5,244 nucleotides of DNA from Deltaproteobacteria bacterium (GTDB taxonomy: Bacteria; Myxococcota; Polyangia; Polyangiales; B10-G4), in assembly GCA_019312705.1 (NCBI GenBank), contig JAFDCW010000392.1:1-5244 (forward strand), in the 5' to 3' direction. The position numbers and the translations under genes were made by a program. This document shows positions 1 through 5,244 of the stretch, one piece after another. The notes beneath the pieces were generated by a model. The model saw only the letters and a program-made list of their open reading frames with translations, made no database searches and was not told the DNA's origin. Every line of letters begins with the position of its first letter. The first letter of the stretch is position 1.

Positions 1-1083
1 TATATGTCACCGGAACAGGCTCGGGGCCTCCGGGACATCGACCTGCGGACCGATCTCTACAGCATGGGCGTCATGCTCTACGAGCTCCTTGCGGGTCAGC
101 TGCCATTTGATTCGGAGAACCCCGGTGACCTGATCGTGATGGTGACCCGGGACACGCCGCCCCCCCTGCGCAACCTCCGCGATGACCTCCCCGAAGGCAT
201 CTACGCGTGGGTCGAACGCGCCATGGCGAAGGACCGCGATGAGCGCTTTCAGGATGCCCGGGAGATGCGCTGGGCCCTCGCCGAGGCGTGCGTGGAGTTT
301 GGTTTCGGGGGCCGGGAAGTCGGGGTCTCTCGAGTCTCCGAGTTCCCCGGGATAGGCGGCATGAACACGTCGCAGCCGAGCCCAGCCGCGCGCCTGCTGT
401 CCGGGCCCGGGGGCCCGCCCAATGACCGAACGGAGCAGCTCTCGCTGGAGGAACTCGCTTCGGTCCACGTGAGGGATCCCCTGGGCACGCCGGAATCGAA
501 GGCGAGCCCCCCGCCGGTACGGGGCGGCGGACGCTTCCTCGTGCCCCTTGGGCTGTTGCTCGCGGTGGCCGTCGGCGTCGCCGCCGCCCTGGTGGTTCCG
601 GCGAGCCCCTTCGTCCAGGAGGGTCTATCGGGCGCCATCCTCGGCGGCGAGCCTGCCGAACCGGTCGCAACGCCGTGGGCTCCGCAAACCGAAAGCATGC
701 CCGAAGGGCTCCTGTCCGGAGGCCCTTCCAGCGAGGATCAGAGCGGTGTCCTCGTGAGGCTGCACAGCATCCCCGAAGGGGCCGTCGCAAGCATCGCGGG
801 CGTCGGCGTTGGAGCCAACGGCACCTGGATCCCCGTCGCGGAAGAGAACTATCAGGTCGAGGTCCGGAGGGACGGGGCCGCGGTGTGGAGAATCGAACAC
901 CCCGGCAACGTCGACGGAGAATACGAAGTATGGCCGATGTCCGAAGAGGAACTCGCGTCGACCGCCGCCCCCGCGACGGCGGAGGGCGCGGCTGAAGGCC
1001 CGGCCACCCCGACCGTGGGTCCGGTGGTCACCATGGGGCGGCGACCGGGGATGCGGCGTCGCGGGATGCGACGACGTCGCTGA
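1..1083 (+). CDS. Transmembrane Ser/Thr protein kinase with PEGA-like C-terminal domain (5' partial)
   Basis: C-terminal 360 codons of a Hanks-type Ser/Thr kinase that runs off the left edge; the frame is open from base 1. Residues are numbered from the Met at base 4. Visible kinase elements are YMSPEQARG (subdomain VIII, Glu4), DLYSMGVMLYELLAG (subdomain IX) and Arg81 in RDERF (subdomain XI), which normally salt-bridges to the subdomain VIII Glu. The ATP-binding lobe, HRD and DFG motifs lie outside the window, so activity cannot be judged. Residues 100-177 are a Pro/Gly/Ser-rich linker. One hydrophobic helix follows at about 178-200 (bases 535-603), then a low-complexity stretch, a PEGA-like segment at about 248-300 (SIPEGA followed by short beta-type strands), an Ala/Pro/Thr-rich stretch and an Arg-rich tail (347-359). 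The family topology would put the kinase in the cytoplasm and the PEGA-like part outside the inner membrane. PEGA domains are often linked to envelope or surface binding; the ligand here is unknown. The gene converges on the protease, with 3 bp between stops. Confidence 0.9.
   Translation, partial: YMSPEQARGLRDIDLRTDLYSMGVMLYELLAGQLPFDSENPGDLIVMVTRDTPPPLRNLRDDLPEGIYAWVERAMAKDRDERFQDAREMRWALAEACVEFGFGGREVGVSRVSEFPGIGGMNTSQPSPAARLLSGPGGPPNDRTEQLSLEELASVHVRDPLGTPESKASPPPVRGGGRFLVPLGLLLAVAVGVAAALVVPASPFVQEGLSGAILGGEPAEPVATPWAPQTESMPEGLLSGGPSSEDQSGVLVRLHSIPEGAVASIAGVGVGANGTWIPVAEENYQVEVRRDGAAVWRIEHPGNVDGEYEVWPMSEEELASTAAPATAEGAAEGPATPTVGPVVTMGRRPGMRRRGMRRRR
1057..1080. other. Overlapping inverted repeats at the 3' end of the kinase gene
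   Basis: CGTCGC (1057-1062) and GCGACG (1068-1073) form a perfect 6-bp stem around a 5-base loop. An alternative stem pairs GCGAC (1068-1072) with GTCGC (1076-1080) around 3 bases. They lie inside the last Arg codons of the plus-strand kinase and 14-30 bases beyond the stop of the minus-strand protease. Neither strand has a T-run after the stem, so this is not a canonical intrinsic terminator. The repeats may simply result from repeated Arg codons. It is the only hairpin I see where the two convergent transcripts end. Confidence 0.25.
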
Positions 1084-1086
1084 AGC

Positions 1087-2634
1087 TCAGGTCGGGAGCT
1101 GGCTGATACGGGCGCCGGGTGAGTTCGAGTCGCCGAGGTCCTGTGCCGCCTCTTCGAGTTCCAGAGGGTCAGCGGGATTGGCGGGCTCTCGAGCGCTCGG
1201 GAGCAAGTCCGGCGACCGGTCTTCGGGCACCCCGAAGAGGTCGAAGATGAACTGTTGCCTGCGCGACGCCTCGGCGCGGTCGATGACGACCCGCCGACCA
1301 TCGTGGGCGAGCACGTCGAGGAAGCGGCCTTCGGCGCTCTCGACGACCTCGATCAGCTCCCGGAGGTCACCGATCGGTCGGTCGTTTACCGACTCGACGA
1401 GCAGGCTCTCGAGGTCGTGGTAGCCCTGATTGACCTGGTCCGCGAGCACCTTCTGGAGCACCACCGGCTCACGGTAGTCGGCGCTCAGACTGCCATCTTC
1501 GTAGAGCTGCAGAAGATCCCGGGGGGCGGTCTGCCACCAGGGATCGCCGTAGGTTTTCAGGTAGTTCTTCGACAGCGGCACGAAGAGCAGGCCACCGAAG
1601 ATGTAGTAGGTCGGCCGCACGTCGTAGCGCTCCTCGGGCACGAGGGGGCGAGGCGGGCGGAGGGGAAGCACGCAGTCGATGATGCTGCCCTGGCGGAAGA
1701 TGGTCGCGTTGGCGGCTTCGCCGACGAAGCGCCGTGAGAAGAGATGAGAGAAGTCGACGAGCTCCCCTTCCCGGAGAGGCACGGTCCCGTCGGCTTGGAT
1801 AGGGACACCGTCGACTGCGAGCAACACGTCCCCTTCTTCGAGCACGCCCCACGCCGCACCGCCCCAGTCGACGCGACGAATCAAGACCCCACCGGTACGC
1901 TCCAGGGGGAGCCCGAGGTGGGCGCGGTGGCTGCGAGACTCGAGGGGCTGAGCGTACGCCCCGAGGGCCGGAAACCCCGTGCGTGCATCCCGCGCGACGT
2001 CTTCGAGGAAGTGGGTCACAACGGGCCCCGCAATTACGTAGCCCACCTGCTCGGCGTCTTCGAGAGCTTGAAAGGCGATACCCACCAGCTGATTGCCCCG
2101 AACCACTGGCCCGCCGCTGTTGCCCGAATTGATGGCCGCGTCGATCTGCAGCGCCAGGAGCATGCGCTGGGACTGCTCGTAGCGGACGAGGTCGATGCGG
2201 GACACGATTCCGCGGGTGATGGATACACGCTCCCCGCCCACCGGAAAGCCGCACACGCTGACGGTGTCGCCGAGCTCCGGGACGGGCCCGACAGACATCG
2301 GCGTTACCCCCTGAAAGAAGACCTCGTCATCCACCGAGAGCAAGGCGAGGTCGCATTCGTGGCCGATGGCCTCTACCACCGCGACGTGCTTCTTCGACCG
2401 ACCGTAGCGGCGAACTTCGACGTAGACGTGATCCTGCACGCAGTGGGCGTTGGTGAGGATACGCAGGCCCAGGGCGGTCTCGACGATGACCCCCGAGCCG
2501 GTACTCGATTCCGCGCCCTGGGTCTGCCATGGCTGGTCGTAGTCCGGGGGGTCGGATACGACGAGCACCTTCACGACGCCGCGGAGCAGCGCCCCGAGTT
2601 GTTTCCTCTCTTCCGATACGGTTGCCGGGCCCAC
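1087..2634 (-). CDS. Deg/HtrA-family (S1C) serine protease, plant Deg9/Deg2-like, with two PDZ-type domains
   Basis: A 515-residue trypsin-fold serine endopeptidase, probably for protein quality control or regulated degradation. The triad is complete: His64 in TNAHCV, Asp95 in HECDLALL and Ser173 in GNSGGP, with INSGNSGGP and GYVIAGPVV in the usual Deg context. The protease domain covers about 15-215 and a first PDZ about 225-330 (GVLIRRVD, GDVLLAVDGVPI, DGTVPLREGE). A segment with YYIFGGLLFVPLS (about 343-355) leads to a second PDZ-like domain at about 385-470 (VLADQVNQGY, VNDRPIGDL). From memory, this order and these motifs match plant Deg9/Deg2 proteases better than DegP/DegQ. No signal peptide or membrane helix is seen, so a cytoplasmic location is inferred. 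A Pro/Glu/Asp-rich tail (477-515) extends past the family's usual end. The start is GTG at 2634-2632; an in-frame TAA four codons upstream (2646-2644) rules out a longer protein. No good Shine-Dalgarno is visible. It lies 43 bp downstream of a Ser/Thr kinase on the same strand, so co-transcription is likely. Confidence 0.93.
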   Translation of the reverse strand: MGPATVSEERKQLGALLRGVVKVLVVSDPPDYDQPWQTQGAESSTGSGVIVETALGLRILTNAHCVQDHVYVEVRRYGRSKKHVAVVEAIGHECDLALLSVDDEVFFQGVTPMSVGPVPELGDTVSVCGFPVGGERVSITRGIVSRIDLVRYEQSQRMLLALQIDAAINSGNSGGPVVRGNQLVGIAFQALEDAEQVGYVIAGPVVTHFLEDVARDARTGFPALGAYAQPLESRSHRAHLGLPLERTGGVLIRRVDWGGAAWGVLEEGDVLLAVDGVPIQADGTVPLREGELVDFSHLFSRRFVGEAANATIFRQGSIIDCVLPLRPPRPLVPEERYDVRPTYYIFGGLLFVPLSKNYLKTYGDPWWQTAPRDLLQLYEDGSLSADYREPVVLQKVLADQVNQGYHDLESLLVESVNDRPIGDLRELIEVVESAEGRFLDVLAHDGRRVVIDRAEASRRQQFIFDLFGVPEDRSPDLLPSAREPANPADPLELEEAAQDLGDSNSPGARISQLPT

Positions 2635-2666
2635 GAAGGCAGTTTAGCAGCGCCGAGGGGCCACGC

Positions 2667-2687
2667 CGGGGCTGGTCTCAAGCCCCG
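2667..2687. other. Inverted repeat over the kinase stop codon, in the kinase-protease junction
   Basis: CGGGGCT (2667-2673) and AGCCCCG (2681-2687) form a perfect 7-bp GC-rich stem with a 7-base loop containing the kinase stop codon (2678-2680). On the minus-strand transcript the stem lies about 33 bases upstream of the protease GTG. No T-run follows, so a full intrinsic terminator is unlikely. It could cause partial attenuation or stabilise the mRNA 3' end, or be chance in GC-rich DNA. Confidence 0.3.
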
Positions 2688-3622
2688 CGGATCTTCAGGG
2701 CTTTCTGGACGCTCTGGGCCAGGGGGGCCGAGTCCGTAGGCTCGGACTGGGCCTTCAGGATGGACGCCAGGGCCCGCATCAGCTCCCGGGCCGACTGGAA
2801 GCGATGGTCCGGATCTTTGGTGAGGGCCCCCAGGACGACTTCATCGAGCAGCGCCGGCACGTCGTCGCGAACAGTCGTCAAGGACGGCACCCGGGCTTCC
2901 CGCGCCTTCATGATGACCTCGAGGTCCGTCTTGCCCTCGTAGAGCCGCTCGTTGGCGAGGGCCTCCCAAAGCACGATGCCCAGGCAGAAGATGTCGCTCT
3001 TCTCGCTCGCGGGCTGTCCGGTGAGGACCTCCGGAGCCATGTACGCGAGCTTGCCCTTGACCGTCCCGGGCTTGGTCATCGACGCGCGGTCGGTAGCCCG
3101 GGCGAGGCCGAAGTCCGCGAGCTTCACGATTCCGTTCCGGCCGACGAGGATGTTGTTCGGCGTGACGTCGCGATGGATCACCGGCGAAGGTCGGCCCAGG
3201 GAGTCGATGCGCTCGTGGGCTGCGCTCAGGGCCCTCAGCACCTCGATGCCGATGGCCGCTACGTAGTGCCAGGGCGTGCGCTCGCCCGCCGTCTTGTAGG
3301 CGTTCATCCACTGGTGCAGATCGAGGCCGTCCACCCACTCCATCACGATGAAGTAGTTGCCCTCGTCGTCGTGATCGAAGTCGTGCACCTGGACGATGTT
3401 GGGGTGCGCCAGCTCAGAAACGACGCGCGCTTCCTCGACGAACATGGCGGTGAACCTCTTGTCGTGGGCGAGCTCCGGCAGGACTCGCTTGATGGCGACT
3501 CGCCGCGTGAAGCCCTCGGCCCCGAGGGTGAGGCCCTTCCACACCGTCGCCATGCCGCCCTCGCCGAGGGGTTCGATTAGCTGATACTTACCGCCGATCC
3601 TTCGGCCTCGGTCTGCGACCAT
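2678..3622 (-). CDS. Soluble Hanks-type Ser/Thr protein kinase
   Basis: A complete 314-residue kinase that transfers the ATP gamma-phosphate to Ser/Thr of unknown protein targets. All main motifs are present: Gly-rich loop LGEGGMATV (19-27), Lys45 in VAIK, the helix C Glu at 63/64, catalytic loop HRDVTPNN (His150, Asp152, Asn157), DFG (170-172), MAPE (195-198), the subdomain IX aspartate at 210 (EKSDIFCLG) and Arg274 in subdomain XI. Thr154 replaces the usual Lys of HRDLKP; myxobacterial kinases commonly have Ser here, so this is not a sign of inactivity. The activation loop has candidate phosphosites Ser181, Thr183 and Thr187. The kinase domain (about 14-290) fills nearly the whole protein. 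There is only a 24-residue tail and no membrane helix or sensor domain, so it is expected to be cytoplasmic and to depend on partners for input. The start is ATG at 3622; an in-frame TGA at 3640-3638 excludes a longer form. The ribosome-binding site is weak. The Deg-type protease gene follows 43 bp downstream. Confidence 0.95.
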   Translation of the reverse strand: MVADRGRRIGGKYQLIEPLGEGGMATVWKGLTLGAEGFTRRVAIKRVLPELAHDKRFTAMFVEEARVVSELAHPNIVQVHDFDHDDEGNYFIVMEWVDGLDLHQWMNAYKTAGERTPWHYVAAIGIEVLRALSAAHERIDSLGRPSPVIHRDVTPNNILVGRNGIVKLADFGLARATDRASMTKPGTVKGKLAYMAPEVLTGQPASEKSDIFCLGIVLWEALANERLYEGKTDLEVIMKAREARVPSLTTVRDDVPALLDEVVLGALTKDPDHRFQSARELMRALASILKAQSEPTDSAPLAQSVQKALKIRGA

Positions 3623-3700
3623 GGCACCGAGGGTAGATCACCCGCGCCGGCTCACGAAGGGTTCAGTGGTGACTGTGTGCTCCGTCGCACAGCCGGACGG
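3623..3700 (-). other. Short intergenic gap between metH and the kinase gene
   Basis: These 78 bases separate the metH stop from the kinase ATG. I find no convincing -35/-10 pair and no hairpin with a T-run, so neither a promoter nor a metH terminator can be called. Two weak inverted repeats are present: TGTGC/GCACA (3676-3680 and 3687-3691) and GGGT/ACCC (3631-3634 and 3640-3643), the latter 9-21 bases upstream of the kinase start where a ribosome would bind. The gap is compatible with read-through from metH or with an unrecognised promoter. Confidence 0.35.
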
Positions 3701-5244
3701 TCACGGCTCGTAGGAGAGGTTGGGTGCGAGGTGGCGCTCAGCGACCGCGACCTCGACCCCCGCCCGCCGGGCGTAGTCCTCGACCTGATCGCGGCCAAGG
3801 CGCCCCACCGTGAAGTAGCGGCTCTCGGGGTGGGCAAAGTAGAGGCCGCTGACGCTCGCGGCGGGCGTCATGGCGAAGCTCTCGGTGAGCTCAATCCCGC
3901 GCTCTTCGGCGTCGAGGAGAGAAAAGAGGGTGACCTTCGGGCTGTGGTCCGGACACGCCGGATAGCCGAGGGCGGGGCGTATTCCCCTGTACTTCTCGCC
4001 GATCAGCTCATCCGAAGAGAGGTCCTCGGCGGCCCCGAAGCCCCAATCCCGACGGGCCTTTTGATGAAGGAGCTCGGCGAAGGCCTCGGCGAGGCGGTCG
4101 GCGAGAGCCTTGACCAAGATCGCGTGATAATCGTCGTGGTCCAACTCGAAGTGGGCGACCAGCTCGGCTACCCCGTGGCCGGTGCTCACGGCGAAGGCGC
4201 CGACGTAGTCGGTCACGGCTGACCCCTCAGGAGCGACGAAATCGGCGAGGCTCAGGTACGGAGTATCCTCAGCCTTGGCCGCCTGCTGGCGCAGCATCGG
4301 AAAACGGGCGGTTTCAGTTTCGCCGTCGAAGAGGACGATATCGTCGCCTTCGCTCGCGGCCTTCCAGAACCCATAGACGCCCCGCGGCTCGAGGGAGCCG
4401 TCATCGAGGATCTGCTCGAGGAGCTCTTGAGCGTTGTCGTAGAGCTCCTTTGCCGCCTCGCCGCGTTCGGGGTGGGAGAGGATCTCGGGGAACTTCCCCC
4501 GCAGCTCCCAGGCGTGGAAGAGGAAGGTCCAGTCGATGTAGCCGGCGATCTCCCGGAGGGTCACGTCGCTGACGATGCGGCGCCCGGTGAAGGAAGGAAC
4601 CGCGATTTCGGCCTCGGAGAAGCTGTAGTGCGGCGCGTTCTCCCGGGCCATCTCGATGGGCAGGACGGGCTTGTCACGCTTGGCCTCGAAGAGCCGCACC
4701 AGGCGCGCCTGGTCCTTGCGGTTGACTTCGTCGACGGCGGCCTTCTTCTTGCCGAGCAGGTCCGAGACGACGTTGACGGCCCGCGACGCGTCGAGCACGT
4801 GCATGATGGGCTCGTCATACTTGGGGGCGATTTTGACCGCCGTATGCTGCCGGCTCGTCGTTGCGCCGCCGATGAGCAGGGGGACCTCGAAGCCCTCGCG
4901 CTTCATCTCCTTGGCGACGTGCACCATTTCGTCTAGGGACGGCGTGATCAGGCCCGAGAGGCCGACGATGTCGACGGCCTCTTCCGAGGCGGTCCGGAGA
5001 ATCGTCTGGGCCGAAACCATGACCCCGAGGTCGAGGACCTCGTAGTTGTTGCACTGGAGCACCACGCCGACGATGTTTTTGCCGATGTCGTGCACGTCGC
5101 CCTTCACCGTCGCGAGCAGCACCTTGCCTTGGGCCGATGGGCCATCCCCGGCCTGCTCTTCTTCCATGAAGGGGTTGAGATAGGCGGCGGCCTTCTTCAT
5201 CACCCGAGCGCTCTTGACCACCTGGGGGAGGAACATCTTGCCCG
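3701..5244 (-). CDS. metH: Cobalamin-dependent methionine synthase, C-terminal half (5' partial)
   Basis: MetH transfers a methyl group from 5-methyltetrahydrofolate to homocysteine through cob(I)alamin, making methionine in the cytoplasm. About 514 codons are visible. The frame is open to the right edge (Gly-Lys before the Met at 5236), so that Met is internal. The E. coli enzyme has about 1,227 residues, so the homocysteine-, folate- and most of the cap-domain regions lie off the edge. Counting from the Met at 5236, residues 1-30 end the helical cap ([16 protein letters not shown]). Residues 37-165 are the B12 domain with GDVHDIG, where Asp47, His49 and Ser100 correspond to the E. coli ligand triad Asp757-His759-Ser810. 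LIGGATTS follows. Residues about 190-511 are the AdoMet-binding reactivation domain: YIDWT, the [12 protein letters not shown] loop (Arg420, Tyr425) and [15 protein letters not shown]. The protein ends APNLSYEP, as expected for the family, so the C-terminus is intact. Presence of this domain implies flavodoxin-type reductive reactivation. The Ser/Thr kinase gene lies 78 bp downstream. Confidence 0.98.
   Translation of the reverse strand, partial: GKMFLPQVVKSARVMKKAAAYLNPFMEEEQAGDGPSAQGKVLLATVKGDVHDIGKNIVGVVLQCNNYEVLDLGVMVSAQTILRTASEEAVDIVGLSGLITPSLDEMVHVAKEMKREGFEVPLLIGGATTSRQHTAVKIAPKYDEPIMHVLDASRAVNVVSDLLGKKKAAVDEVNRKDQARLVRLFEAKRDKPVLPIEMARENAPHYSFSEAEIAVPSFTGRRIVSDVTLREIAGYIDWTFLFHAWELRGKFPEILSHPERGEAAKELYDNAQELLEQILDDGSLEPRGVYGFWKAASEGDDIVLFDGETETARFPMLRQQAAKAEDTPYLSLADFVAPEGSAVTDYVGAFAVSTGHGVAELVAHFELDHDDYHAILVKALADRLAEAFAELLHQKARRDWGFGAAEDLSSDELIGEKYRGIRPALGYPACPDHSPKVTLFSLLDAEERGIELTESFAMTPAASVSGLYFAHPESRYFTVGRLGRDQVEDYARRAGVEVAVAERHLAPNLSYEP

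Noticed and set aside
71..790. Minus-strand 239-codon frame opposite the left-hand kinase
   Set aside because: It has an Arg/Pro-rich composition typical of a shadow frame, with no domain, and it overlaps convincing kinase and membrane-helix coding.
809..1423. Plus-strand 204-codon frame spanning the convergent junction
   Set aside because: It overlaps two supported genes in other frames, has Ser/Arg-rich low-complexity composition, and shows no initiation signal or family likeness.
2532..2601. Hydrophobic N-terminal stretch of the protease (GALLRGVVKVLVV) as a signal peptide
   Set aside because: It aligns with the first strand of the Deg protease domain just before the TGSGVIV motif. It is short, contains Arg and Lys, and has no cleavage site.
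1744..2739. 331-codon plus-strand open frame opposite the protease gene
   Set aside because: It is antisense to a protein with a full catalytic triad and family-typical motifs. Its translation has no recognisable domain, and long antisense frames are expected in GC-rich DNA.
3149..3172. Thr in place of Lys in the kinase catalytic loop as evidence of a pseudokinase
   Set aside because: HRD Asp, Asn157, Lys45 and DFG are all present, and myxobacterial kinases often carry Ser or Thr at this position while remaining active.
2804..3580. 258-codon plus-strand open frame opposite the soluble kinase
   Set aside because: It is a mirror of a clearly conserved kinase frame; its translation is rich in His, Asp, Arg and Val and shows no domain.
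3676..3691. TGTGC/GCACA inverted repeat as a metH terminator
   Set aside because: The stem is only 5 bp with no T-run after it on the minus strand; this is too weak to call.
3677..4222. Plus-strand open frames opposite metH, including 4427-4936
   Set aside because: Both lie antisense to strongly conserved MetH domains and show no recognisable motifs.
5234..5236. ATG near the right edge as the start of a short stand-alone B12 protein
   Set aside because: The frame stays open to the edge and the preceding Gly-Lys fits the conserved Met[10 protein letters not shown] motif, so this Met is internal.

Overview
This is a GC-rich window with four protein-coding genes, two of them cut by the window edges. 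The organism is most likely a member of the Myxococcota (deltaproteobacterial, myxobacteria-like) or a close relative. That inference rests on two Hanks-type Ser/Thr kinases within 5 kb, the catalytic loop HRDVTPNN (close to the HRDVSPQN form common in myxobacterial kinases), a membrane-anchored kinase with a PEGA-like outer domain, and high GC. No rRNA or other taxonomic marker is present, so the assignment is tentative.

Layout, left to right. (1) 1-1083, plus strand: the C-terminal part of a transmembrane Ser/Thr kinase, entering at the SPE motif of the activation segment, followed by a Pro/Gly-rich linker, one membrane helix, a PEGA-like domain and an Arg-rich tail. (2) 1087-2634, minus strand: a complete Deg/HtrA-family (S1C) serine protease with an intact His-Asp-Ser triad and two C-terminal PDZ-type domains. 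Its arrangement resembles the plant Deg9/Deg2-type proteases more than classical DegP, and it has no recognisable signal peptide. (3) 2678-3622, minus strand: a complete soluble 314-residue Ser/Thr kinase with all key catalytic motifs. (4) 3701-5244, minus strand: the C-terminal half of cobalamin-dependent methionine synthase (MetH), with the B12-binding and AdoMet-binding reactivation domains; its start lies beyond the right edge.

The three minus-strand genes run metH, 78 bp, kinase, 43 bp, protease, so kinase and protease are probably co-transcribed. metH could be part of the same transcript or simply lie upstream. The left-hand kinase converges on the protease with only 3 bp between the two stop codons, leaving no room for a separate terminator. 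The most interesting feature is the pairing of a soluble Ser/Thr kinase with a probably cytoplasmic plant-type Deg protease. This suggests, but does not prove, a phosphorylation-linked proteolysis module. There are no tRNAs, insertion sequences, CRISPR arrays or other mobile elements that I can recognise, and no gene-free stretch exceeds 80 bases.
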